Below, in pieces: positions 57,590 through 64,000 of a stretch of DNA of 64,000 nt (position 1 is its first letter; each line of letters begins with the position of its first letter). The position numbers and the translations under genes are program-made. Location: contig NC_013943.1 of NCBI RefSeq assembly GCF_000025725.1, forward strand, positions 496,001 to 560,000, written 5' to 3'. This DNA is from Denitrovibrio acetiphilus DSM 12809 (lineage in GTDB: Bacteria; Chrysiogenota; Deferribacteres; Deferribacterales; Geovibrionaceae). Below the pieces are notes generated by a model. That model saw only the letters and a program-made list of their open reading frames with translations. It did no database searches and was not told the origin of the DNA.

Positions 57590-57898
57590 GTGGATATCGA
57601 AATCCAATTTATTGCACCAGAAAATTCTACAAAAACTACAGATATAATCTATCCGGTCACAGGCTTTGTCAAGCCTGCCCAATTTTTTATTATCCACTTC
57701 TTTTATGGTCAGCAAAGTGCTGACACTAAAAAGAAATTATTAGTTGATGGTATCCATTTACTGCGAAACGCATTAATAAGATATGAAAGCAGCAGACAAC
57801 AGTTATTATCTTGTAAGACGTGCACAGCTCAGAATCGTCATGCGTACGTATTTCCGCAATGGCGAGCTGTACGATATAATGAACCGTTCAGCTTTTAA
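57590..57898 (+). pseudogene. Possible frameshifted upstream part of the next gene
   Basis: An open frame from a GTG without ribosome site; residues 1-65 (for example IAPENSTKTTDIIYPVTGF, KKKLLVDGIHLLRNALIRYE) look protein-like, the rest after about 57783 is a shadow of the following gene. Together with the frame at 57505 it suggests a gene interrupted by one or two frameshifts. It may also be chance. Confidence 0.3.
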
Positions 57899-58811
57899 AC
57901 AGACAGCGGAAAAGCTCACGGACAAGTATTTTCACAGGTCAGGTGCAACGGTTTATGACGAGGTTAAAGAGCTTTATCAGCTATATCTCGCACTCGCACC
58001 GAGCATGCAAAAGATCAAAAACTCATTCAAAGTAGACTGGACAAAAGGTCACGCCATAAGCTGGCTTCGCAGGCTCTTTAATGGCAGAGTACGGCATTGG
58101 TATTACATCCATGCAGAATATGAGCGGAAGCATGACCCTGAGCAGTTGCTTCGCAGTTTCAGAGATCACGGCATCACTGATAAAAGGTTTCTGGATGAGG
58201 CTATGGAAAAATACCTGTGCTTTTGGGCATCCGAAGGGCTGAAAGGCAGCCTTGCAAACTGTATCTTTGACCCGTTTATATACAGGGTGAAAGATACTGG
58301 CATCCGCATAGGAAATTCCGTTATTGAGACCTCAAAACACAAGCTTGATGGGTATTATAACATCTTTGAAAAGCCTATAGAGATCATGGGCTACCATGTC
58401 GTTGTATACGAGAAATCAGGCAGAACACACATCAATGTGACTATCAGGCAAAGCGTCATAGACGACTTTAAGAAACGCTGCGAGATCATCATATCCACCA
58501 GAACCTCGCCACAGTATAAGTTGGTTCAGCTAGCCAGCCTTGTGAGTCAGCTTCTGGAGACTGCAAAATATGCGAAGGACTCATTTTATCAGATAAGAGG
58601 TCTCCAGCTATGGACAGATAAAAAGTTTCGCAAACTGTCCGGTACAGAGAAGAAATTCAAAGCGATCATAAGCATGATGACGACAAGGTTTATCGAGAAA
58701 GTTGTGTCTAAATACACTTATCAGCGGACAAACTTCTTTTGGGATAAAAACCATAACGACATACCAGAAAAGACATTCCAAATCTATTTTAGTCCATACA
58801 GGGAACTATGA
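57783..58811 (+). CDS. Hypothetical protein
   Basis: 342 residues, basic and rich in Tyr, Arg and Lys, without signal peptide or membrane segment. I recognise no family. Notable parts are RRAQLRIVMRTYFRNGELYD, WLRRLFNGRVRHWYYIHAEY and EKPIEIMGYHVVVYEKSG. A stop lies just before the ATG and the ribosome site is weak, so the true start may lie upstream across a frameshift. Its stop overlaps the next ATG by four bases, so the two form a coupled pair. Confidence 0.65.
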   Translation: MKAADNSYYLVRRAQLRIVMRTYFRNGELYDIMNRSAFKQTAEKLTDKYFHRSGATVYDEVKELYQLYLALAPSMQKIKNSFKVDWTKGHAISWLRRLFNGRVRHWYYIHAEYERKHDPEQLLRSFRDHGITDKRFLDEAMEKYLCFWASEGLKGSLANCIFDPFIYRVKDTGIRIGNSVIETSKHKLDGYYNIFEKPIEIMGYHVVVYEKSGRTHINVTIRQSVIDDFKKRCEIIISTRTSPQYKLVQLASLVSQLLETAKYAKDSFYQIRGLQLWTDKKFRKLSGTEKKFKAIISMMTTRFIEKVVSKYTYQRTNFFWDKNHNDIPEKTFQIYFSPYREL

Positions 58812-59233
58812 AAACCCATAGGTATCGCAAGTACCTCACCAGCTATCATTTTGAGATACGGCATAAGTTTGTGAAAGGCTTCAATAGGCTTTATCAGCAG
58901 GGAAGGGTGAATGTATTGGATATGAATACTATCCCTGATGGGATGGGTTTCCCTGAGTGGCACAGACCAGTACCAAATGAATTTGTTTACGCTGGTATAA
59001 GCGATCGCAAGGCAGATATTTTGGTTCTTACAAACAATGATTTCCGCAAGATTTGTGACTATATCTACACACCGAAGGTTATTGTCGTTAGGGTTCTCTT
59101 TGAATTTTCTGCATTGGTGATTTCCGGCATAGATGGCGAAATAATCCATCACAGATTCCCATACCGCACAAAACAGTGTTTAGGCATTGAGAGGAAACTC
59201 TTTAAACACTCATTAAGGAGTGATTCTAAATAA
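58808..59233 (+). CDS. Hypothetical protein, partner of upstream gene
   Basis: 141 residues. No known family. Internal sequence such as DILVLTNNDFRKICDYIYTP and VRVLFEFSALVISGIDGEII suggests an alpha/beta fold. The ATG overlaps the preceding stop (ATGA). The last 17 codons lie within copy 1 of the 52-bp direct repeat, so the present C-terminus may have been created by the recombination that brought in the neighbouring toxin cassette. Confidence 0.6.
   Translation: MKTHRYRKYLTSYHFEIRHKFVKGFNRLYQQGRVNVLDMNTIPDGMGFPEWHRPVPNEFVYAGISDRKADILVLTNNDFRKICDYIYTPKVIVVRVLFEFSALVISGIDGEIIHHRFPYRTKQCLGIERKLFKHSLRSDSK
59174..59225 (+). repeat. 52-bp direct repeat, copy 1
   Basis: 47 of 52 bases match the copy at 60437-60488. 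It contains AGTGTTT...AAACACT and CACTC...GAGTG inverted pairs that compete. Bases 16 and 27 are G/C here and C/G in copy 2, a compensatory change. Confidence 0.85.
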
Positions 59234-59738
59234 ACTCAACTAACCTTGGGCTATTGGCTTCGTACAAATAAATTCTATGAAAAACCTTCACTTCATTTTG
59301 AATCGCTTCCATAATCTTATTTCTCTCTGTAATGACGATCTCTTCCAGTGTTGCATAAGGGTTAAATATTCCAACGATTAATATACCAGAACCATATTTA
59401 GCATAAGTGTTACACATCGTTTGTTTGCAATATTTATTTAAAATGATCTCTTTTAATATTTCTCCATAGTTATCATCTGATGCATTTTTTACCTGACTTG
59501 GTATCGGTCTATGAGGAATATCATCAGCAACATAGCTAGTTATGCTCTCAGCAATCTCAGGACATAGAAATGCATCAGTTATTTCTATCCAAGTTTTATT
59601 GGCATTAATTTCGATTATTGCATCTGGAGGATCTGGCCTTTCCAAAACTTTAAAGCTATAGCCTTTGGATTCAATGTATATCCTGAACCGATTAATCACA
59701 GCTAGCTCATGCTCATCTTTTAATTCATTTCTTTTCAT
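59226..59738 (-). CDS. PD-(D/E)xK-like protein downstream of vapBC
   Basis: 170 residues from the ATG at 59738, which overlaps the vapC stop by four bases. PPDAIIEINANKTWIEITDA looks like a PD...ExK nuclease core in which the Lys is Thr. The rest, with SGILIVGIFNPYATLEEIVI, fits an alpha/beta fold. It could be a nuclease or an inactive relative added to the toxin-antitoxin operon. The family is not one I recognise. Confidence 0.55.
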   Translation of the reverse strand: MKRNELKDEHELAVINRFRIYIESKGYSFKVLERPDPPDAIIEINANKTWIEITDAFLCPEIAESITSYVADDIPHRPIPSQVKNASDDNYGEILKEIILNKYCKQTMCNTYAKYGSGILIVGIFNPYATLEEIVITERNKIMEAIQNEVKVFHRIYLYEANSPRLVEFI

Positions 59739-60136
59739 AACGTCACCCAATTCTCGACCTTGATACCTGATACACGGGAGAATTCACGTTCGTTATTGGT
59801 GACTATGATTGCGTTCATGGCTTTGGCGTGTGCCGCTATCGGGAGATCCATTGAGCCTATGGTATTGCCGTTCTTCTCAAGCTCTGCACGGATGATGCCG
59901 TATTCATAAGCCGCAGCATCGTCAAATGGCAATATCTCCAGAGGTGATAGAAACATCGCCAGAGCGTCGCTGTTTTGCTCCACACGCTGGCTTTTGTTTA
60001 CACCGTAATGTAATTCCGCTGCTGTGATGCTTGAGATACACAGCTCAGAAATATTGAAAGTTTTGAATTTCTCGATGATCTCCGCAGGTCTGCGCTTTAT
60101 AATATAAATACAGATATTGGTATCCAGCATATACAT
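59735..60136 (-). CDS. vapC: VapC-type PIN-domain toxin
   Basis: 133 residues. PIN residues are in order: MLDTN (first Asp), AAELHYGV (Glu), MDLPIAAHA (third acidic) and VTNNEREF (Asn/Asp region). These proteins cut tRNA or rRNA. The gene follows the antitoxin by two bases. Confidence 0.93.
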   Translation of the reverse strand: MYMLDTNICIYIIKRRPAEIIEKFKTFNISELCISSITAAELHYGVNKSQRVEQNSDALAMFLSPLEILPFDDAAAYEYGIIRAELEKNGNTIGSMDLPIAAHAKAMNAIIVTNNEREFSRVSGIKVENWVTL

Positions 60137-60138
60137 GG

Positions 60139-60366
60139 CTAGAAGCTCTCCCTGTCATCATAGTCAGGCTGTTGCCTGTCAGACATAAAGGAATCATCAA
60201 ACATATCAAGACTTTTTTCAAAGTTCGACCAGATGTCTGCCTTCGGCAGCAGGATAATCATGTTGCCTACCTTACGGATATAGACCTCATTCGTATTTAA
60301 CTGGTATTCTTTTGGAAGCCTCACAGCTTGGCTGTTTCCACTTTTAAAGACTCTTGCCTTATCCAT
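60139..60366 (-). CDS. vapB: VapB-type antitoxin (AbrB fold)
   Basis: 75 residues. KARVFKSGNSQAVRLPKEYQ is the swapped-hairpin AbrB/SpoVT DNA-binding domain of VapB; the acidic C-terminus (DYDDRESF) would wrap the toxin. GAGGTGA precedes the ATG. It should repress its own operon through the repeats at 60379-60402. Confidence 0.92.
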   Translation of the reverse strand: MDKARVFKSGNSQAVRLPKEYQLNTNEVYIRKVGNMIILLPKADIWSNFEKSLDMFDDSFMSDRQQPDYDDRESF

Positions 60367-60378
60367 GATTCACCTCAC

Positions 60379-60402
60379 GTATATACAATGATGTATATAC
60401 AA
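60379..60402 (-). promoter_or_regulatory. vapBC operator repeats
   Basis: GTATATACAA occurs twice with a 14-base period (60379-60388 and 60393-60402), each with a palindromic GTATATAC core, 12 bases before the vapB ATG. Confidence 0.7.
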
Positions 60403-60436
60403 TTAAAATCAAGTGAATTATTGATAATTGCTCAAT

Positions 60437-60488
60437 CAGTGTTTAGGCATTCAAAGAAAACTGTTTAAACACTCATTAAAGAGTGATT
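60437..60488 (+). repeat. 52-bp direct repeat, copy 2
   Basis: Partner of 59174-59225. The two copies bracket exactly the vapB-vapC-nuclease-like cassette. Confidence 0.85.
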
Positions 60489-60500
60489 AGTGAAATATAT

Positions 60501-60528
60501 ATTTTCCAATTTCTGGAAACTGGAAAAT
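60501..60528. repeat. Inverted repeat
   Basis: ATTTTCCA at 60501-60508 and TGGAAAAT at 60521-60528, with a further TTTCCA/TGGAAA pairing inside. Confidence 0.5.
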
Positions 60529-60582
60529 AGCTTTCTGTTAATTATATATGTGTTAATCTGTGATTGACTTTTAATTCAGTTT

Positions 60583-60623
60583 CCCAACTTGTCTCCCAAC
60601 TTTAGGTTGGGTGACAGGTTGGG
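60583..60623. repeat. 18-bp hairpin made of CCCAAC/GTTGGG units
   Basis: CCCAACTTGTCTCCCAAC and GTTGGGTGACAGGTTGGG pair over 18 positions with one mismatch and one G-T pair around a five-base loop. No T tract follows on either strand, so it is not an obvious terminator. The remainder of 60489-60674 is AT-rich and empty. Confidence 0.65.
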
Positions 60624-60674
60624 TGTAAAAGTGACCTTAAGGAAGTTTTTTGTGAAATGAAAACCTTTGCTGCC

Positions 60675-61901
60675 TTATCTTGTATGTTTTCGAATTATCT
60701 GGTCAATCGTTTTAATTGTGCTGTCGCTAATGTTCAGACTGGATGCAGTATTTTTCCATTTCATCGCTGATGCTATAACCTGGTCTATAATTCGTTCTGG
60801 TTTCTTTATGTTGGCTTTTTTTCCTAATTCTTTCAAATGTGATATCGCTGGTTTAAGGCTCTCACCGGCAACAGTCATGCTCTGATAGCCGTTCGGTCCT
60901 GATGAAAATGTCAGGTCATAGGCAGGAGAAAGTTTCCATTCCATATTTTGATATAGAAATGAAAAGTTTTTGCTGTGATCATCCCTGTTGTGCATTATTA
61001 CGTTGAAGCATGCTAGTCTGAATGCGGCCTCCACTTCTCTCATGTCTTTTGTGAGTGCCTGTGTGACTTTCAGCAGGTCGGAATAATCCAGTGATGGAAA
61101 CCTGTAATCTGAGTGGATAAGTCCGCAAAGAGAATGCATATGAATACGTCTGCCGTTATCCCTGTCGAATCTCTGCACTCCGAAATAACTTCCGGAAACT
61201 GTGTCGAAAAGATAAGTCTCAGGCATATTTATTCCGGAATCTTTAGCTATGACGCTGTATGCATATTCTATTCTGCCGGAGTCGGCATCATCGAATCTTG
61301 AGTTAAACTTAATCAGCCAGTCCTCGTAACCATTTGGATGGTTATCTGTTCTGGACATTATATGCTTTTTGTCAGGACTTACCTTTGCAGTGATTTTTGG
61401 TCTGGCACCACCTGATGAACCAGCAAGCTGCTTCAGCTTCAGCAGTGCGTCGTCTCCTTCGCCTTCCAAAATCTGCTGCATCTCTTTTGCAAGTTTCATA
61501 AGGTCAAGATTCTCAGCATGTTGGACATCTTCTGAATACTCAGGTTCGTATGACAATGCCCCCATTCCGTATTTACCGACGTGGCTCAGCCTGTCCAACG
61601 GTGTAAGTAGGTGATGGCTTATCCCATATTTAGCTACCTGACGGTCAAGAAGCATTCTGCCCCAGCCGTCAGGCAGACTGTCATTGAATATACCGTGCAG
61701 ACCATCAAACGCATTAGTATCAGCAGATACAGCATTTGGCTGCAGCGACAGTTTGAAAGGAGACAGTTCAAAACCCTCAGCTATAAAGTCAGGGGAATAT
61801 TCAAACCAGATTTTTCTATCTCTGGAGGCAAGTCTGCCCATATGATATTTTTTATCAGCATGATAAAAAACATTAAGCAGTTGTGTGGGCTTATGATTCA
61901 T
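60675..61901 (-). CDS. hipA: HipA-family serine/threonine kinase toxin
   Basis: 408 residues. GSSGGARPKITAKV is the Gly-rich loop, DWLIKFNSRFDD the ATP-binding region, FNVIMHNRDDHSKNFSFLY the catalytic loop and LSPAYDLTFS the metal-binding motif. HipA kinases inhibit aminoacyl-tRNA synthetases and cause growth arrest. Its ATG overlaps the hipB stop (ATGA). Confidence 0.92.
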   Translation of the reverse strand: MNHKPTQLLNVFYHADKKYHMGRLASRDRKIWFEYSPDFIAEGFELSPFKLSLQPNAVSADTNAFDGLHGIFNDSLPDGWGRMLLDRQVAKYGISHHLLTPLDRLSHVGKYGMGALSYEPEYSEDVQHAENLDLMKLAKEMQQILEGEGDDALLKLKQLAGSSGGARPKITAKVSPDKKHIMSRTDNHPNGYEDWLIKFNSRFDDADSGRIEYAYSVIAKDSGINMPETYLFDTVSGSYFGVQRFDRDNGRRIHMHSLCGLIHSDYRFPSLDYSDLLKVTQALTKDMREVEAAFRLACFNVIMHNRDDHSKNFSFLYQNMEWKLSPAYDLTFSSGPNGYQSMTVAGESLKPAISHLKELGKKANIKKPERIIDQVIASAMKWKNTASSLNISDSTIKTIDQIIRKHTR

Positions 61902-62194
61902 TTCTTTCGTCCTCTCTTTCTTGTCTTATCCTGCGATAAGATCGCATCCAATGATTTTAGCTGCTCTTGTTTATCAAATAAATTTGCAAAATTATCCAGT
62001 AAGTTCAGTGCAAGACAAAGCTTAAGAAGCGACTCTAAAGAAATCTGTCCTGTTGATTCAAACTTCTTCAATGTGCCGAGGCTGACCCCAGATCGTTCGG
62101 CAAGACCTTCCTGGGTGAGGTTTTTTTCCAGACGGGTGTTTCTCAATGAGTTTCTGATATATTCAGCCATCTCTTCTAAAGTTATAAAAGTCAT
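61898..62194 (-). CDS. hipB: HipB-like XRE antitoxin
   Basis: 98 residues from the ATG at 62194 (AGGG eight bases upstream). The HTH is KNLTQEGLAERSGVSLGTLK; the C-terminus is basic (KTRKRGRKK). An open TTG at 62224 would lie almost at the predicted transcript start. It should repress the operon through repeats at 62193-62203 and 62234-62244. Confidence 0.88.
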   Translation of the reverse strand: MTFITLEEMAEYIRNSLRNTRLEKNLTQEGLAERSGVSLGTLKKFESTGQISLESLLKLCLALNLLDNFANLFDKQEQLKSLDAILSQDKTRKRGRKK

Positions 62195-62262
62195 TATAGT
62201 ATCCCTAAAAGGCAAAATATTCAACTTGTAGATATTATAGTATCTATTATTTGAAGTGTCAA
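62193..62262 (-). promoter_or_regulatory. Consensus promoter and operators of hipBA
   Basis: On the minus strand TTGACA (62257-62262), exactly 17 bases, then TATAAT (62234-62239). ATTATAGTATC is repeated at 62234-62244 (over the -10) and 62193-62203 (over the hipB start), 41 bases apart, about four helical turns. Confidence 0.88.
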
Positions 62263-62311
62263 TTGTGATGACTATTTAGCCTGTAATTAATCAATGATAT
62301 TTATTAAGAGT

Positions 62312-62363
62312 GTTTAATCACTGTTCGGACACTTATAAAAAAGTTAAAAAAAACTGATTAAAC
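62312..62363. promoter_or_regulatory. Inverted repeat upstream of parM-like gene
   Basis: GTTTAATCA (62312-62320) and TGATTAAAC (62355-62363) flank AT-rich DNA. It may be an operator or part of the partition site bound by the RHH or XRE protein. Confidence 0.45.
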
Positions 62364-62412
62364 CGTTTACCCCCTTATCCATTATCAGAATAGAAAGCAA
62401 AGGAGGTATTGC

Positions 62413-63369
62413 ATGATAGGGATAGATGTAGGGTATGGAGATGTGAAAGCCGTCTATATGGATGTCGGCGAACTGAAATATTTCAAGCTGCCGACGGCGG
62501 TAGCTTATGCGCCGATGAACAGCATTGACATTGCTGACGAGGCTGAGGAGAGATACAGCTTTCAGGGACGGGAATACATAGTCGGCGAATCAGCCAGATT
62601 CGGAGCTTTTTCAACGAGGAGCTTTGATTTCCTGAAAAAGTATGCTCCGCTTTTTATCCATCACACACTTAAAGTGCTTAGGCTTGTGCCGTCATACGTG
62701 GCGACTGGCTTGCCGCTTGGTCTCTTCAACAGAAAAGATGAGATGACCAAAGAGCTGACAACTGCACAGGTGGACGGCAACACAATCAAGGCAGAATTCA
62801 GTATGTTCCCGCAGGCAGTGGGCATCCTGCTCGATTACCGGATGGATGATGCAGGCAAAGTGAAAGCCGATACTGCCAAAAACGGCATCGTATCAGACAT
62901 AGGGTTTAACACCATAGATGTACTTTGTTTTGAGAAGGGGACGGCTATAAGGTCGGACGCTAAAACGCTGGACAAGTTCGGCATATCTAAGATCGTGCTG
63001 GAACTGGTGGAACTGATTAACAGAGAACATGGTATACAGCTTTCTGATCAGGAAGCGAAAGATGTTTTCCTTGCAGGACGTATGAATGTTTACGGCAACA
63101 AAATAGACCTGACTGAGGCCATTAGGAACATCACAGAGATGTATTTTGACGAAGTGATGCATAATATCAGAAGCCTTTGGGACAAACGTCTCCAGAGGGC
63201 AGATTTACTGTTGCTCGCTGGCGGAGGCGCAGTTACTATTGCCAAATATGTTCCTTCTGAATATGCTAAGATTGTCAAAGTTCCCGAACGGTCAGAGTTT
63301 GCGAACGCCAGAGGCTATTTGAAGGCTTTAATGGCGAAGCAAGAACAGGCTTTAAAGGCGGATAAATAA
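62413..63369 (+). CDS. ParM/StbA-like actin-family partition ATPase
   Basis: 318 residues with AAGGAGG before the ATG. Actin-fold motifs: MIGIDVGYGDVKAVY (phosphate 1), VSDIGFNTIDVLCFE (phosphate 2) and LLLLAGGGAVTIA (adenosine). ParM-type filaments push plasmid copies apart. Its presence in a chromosomally integrated element points to a plasmid-like phase. A terminator separates it from the RHH gene. Confidence 0.88.
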   Translation: MIGIDVGYGDVKAVYMDVGELKYFKLPTAVAYAPMNSIDIADEAEERYSFQGREYIVGESARFGAFSTRSFDFLKKYAPLFIHHTLKVLRLVPSYVATGLPLGLFNRKDEMTKELTTAQVDGNTIKAEFSMFPQAVGILLDYRMDDAGKVKADTAKNGIVSDIGFNTIDVLCFEKGTAIRSDAKTLDKFGISKIVLELVELINREHGIQLSDQEAKDVFLAGRMNVYGNKIDLTEAIRNITEMYFDEVMHNIRSLWDKRLQRADLLLLAGGGAVTIAKYVPSEYAKIVKVPERSEFANARGYLKALMAKQEQALKADK

Positions 63370-63386
63370 ATAACGTCAGAAGTTGG

Positions 63387-63424
63387 AAGAGGCTTTACAC
63401 TCCGCCTGTGAAGCCTCTTTTTAA
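63387..63424 (+). terminator. Intrinsic terminator between parM-like and RHH genes
   Basis: AAGAGGCTT (63387-63395) pairs with AAGCCTCTT (63411-63419) followed by T residues. It could lower expression of the downstream adaptor relative to the ATPase. Confidence 0.82.
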
Positions 63425-63437
63425 TTAAGAGGGGACT

Positions 63438-63674
63438 ATGAAAGCATATCGACTTCAAATCACAATCAAAAACGAAGAGCTTTTTAAAATGATAATGTCC
63501 ATTCCGAAAACCCAGCGAGGACAGTTTATCTCTATGGCTCTACAGAAATATATCAAAAGCTCCGAAGGGGCACAGCTCCTCAGCATGTTCGCCACCCACC
63601 AGCCGGATATAGCAATGTTACCGGATTTCGCTGAGGCAGATGGTCAACTTGACGATATAATGGGAGAATTCTAA
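63438..63674 (+). CDS. Ribbon-helix-helix protein, candidate ParR-like adaptor
   Basis: 78 residues. A strand (YRLQITIKN) followed by two helices (LFKMIMSIPKTQRGQFISMA, LQKYIKS) looks like an RHH fold; the acidic C-terminus (DGQLDDIMGEF) could bind the filament. ParR adaptors are RHH proteins encoded just after ParM, which supports the role. Its stop overlaps the next ATG by one base. Confidence 0.65.
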   Translation: MKAYRLQITIKNEELFKMIMSIPKTQRGQFISMALQKYIKSSEGAQLLSMFATHQPDIAMLPDFAEADGQLDDIMGEF

Positions 63675-63883
63675 TGATAGCAACAGGAGAAAAAACACTA
63701 GGCGAAATGCTCAGATATCACATAGAAGCAAAAGGATTCAAACAAGCCGACATCTGCCGAAAGACAGGACTTTCACCTAGTCGCCTCTGTAACTATCTTA
63801 AGGATGCCAGAGAACCCGACTGGAAAACACTCTGTAAGATAGTAGACGCTATCAGGATCACTCTGAATGATTTGCGAGATTGA
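63674..63883 (+). CDS. XRE-family HTH protein
   Basis: 69 residues, nearly all HTH: KQADICRKTGLSPSRLCNYL. Probably a regulator of the partition cassette. Coupled to the RHH gene by a one-base overlap (TAATG). Confidence 0.8.
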   Translation: MIATGEKTLGEMLRYHIEAKGFKQADICRKTGLSPSRLCNYLKDAREPDWKTLCKIVDAIRITLNDLRD

Positions 63884-63932
63884 ATTTAGATCGTGAAAAT
63901 GTTATAATCTATAAGATGATTAAGAGGTGTAA

Positions 63933-64000
63933 ATGATAGAGCTTGATAAAAACATAACTGATTTAATTGATATCAAAGCAAAAGAGATGAATCCGAACGC
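63933..64000 (+). CDS. Partial ORF at right edge
   Basis: The first 22 codons (MIELDKNITDLIDIKAKEMN...) after a GAGGTG ribosome site; the gene continues outside the window and cannot be identified. Confidence 0.55.
   Translation, partial: MIELDKNITDLIDIKAKEMNPN

Larger units (their letters stand above)
49965..64000. mobile_element. tRNA-Pro-integrated mobile element (left part; right end outside window)
   Basis: Adjacent to the tRNA-Pro gene are an integrase, excisionase-like gene, phage-type repressor and divergent replication gene, then accessory, intron, toxin-antitoxin and partition genes. A second copy of the tRNA 3' end (an attR) was not found, so the element extends beyond 64,000. 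No capsid, terminase or conjugation gene is seen in this part, so phage, ICE or integrated plasmid cannot be told apart. Confidence 0.85.

Noticed and set aside
59174-60488. The 52-bp repeats as integron attC sites
   Set aside because: The GTTRRRY core is not matched (GTTTAGG) and the R/L box layout is absent; no integron integrase is in the window.

Overview
The window joins a chromosomal backbone to the left part of an integrated mobile element. The backbone (about 1-49,960) encodes a flagellated, chemotactic Gram-negative bacterium: a type II secretion system, polar-lipid and isoprenoid synthesis genes, RecBCD, a sigma-28-type flagellin promoter and several methyl-accepting and c-di-GMP proteins. 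The gene content and protein style suggest a Deferribacterota-like organism (Denitrovibrio/Geovibrio type). That placement is inferred from protein character alone; no 16S gene is present.

Backbone layout. 1-6,672: pseudopilin genes gspG and a gspH-like gene on the minus strand, divergent from a CPBP protease gene and gspCDEF, which overlap one another by 1-4 bases. 6,802-14,295: a tightly packed housekeeping run, lepA-lepB-pyrH-frr-uppS-cdsA-dxr-rseP (translation factor, signal peptidase, UMP kinase, ribosome recycling, undecaprenyl-PP synthase, CDP-DAG synthase, MEP pathway, site-2 protease). 14,357-17,110: a very large flagellin behind a sigma-28-like promoter, a small DUF2292-like gene and a strong terminator. 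17,154-27,144: exonuclease III, nitroreductase, NUDIX, PilZ, two unknown genes (one GNAT-like and tail-anchored), an MCP, DUF493, an NfeD-type protease, trmB, rpmB and a transglutaminase-like membrane protein. 27,261-33,952: a second MCP, a histidine-kinase-like protein lacking the usual phospho-acceptor His, an AEC transporter and a GT39-like glycosyltransferase. 34,098-49,552: recJ overlapping relA/spoT, recC-recB-recD in opposite orientation, a PAS-GGDEF diguanylate cyclase and a DMT exporter.

Mobile element (49,965 to beyond 64,000). A tRNA-Pro(TGG) gene with its own promoter and terminator is followed at once by a tyrosine integrase, an excisionase-like gene, a repressor and a divergent replication operon. 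Two operators of identical architecture flank the repressor gene. The replication gene encodes 791 residues: a duplicated winged-helix initiator domain, a helicase-loader-like segment, three Cys-rich repeats and a sigma-factor-like C-terminus. Inside it lies a nine-copy, mostly 21-bp iteron array that runs through all three reading frames, which marks it as a candidate in-gene replication origin.

Further right are an orphan mobile mystery protein A, an HNH nuclease-like gene, and a scrambled group II intron in which domains V-VI precede domains I-III. Then come two unknown genes and a vapBC plus PD-(D/E)xK-like cassette bounded by a 52-bp direct repeat. The window ends with hipBA behind a consensus promoter and a plasmid-type ParM/RHH/XRE cassette. 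Integrase plus replication origin, partition ATPase and two addiction modules suggest an integrative element able to replicate and segregate like a plasmid. No right attachment site was seen, so the element continues past the window.
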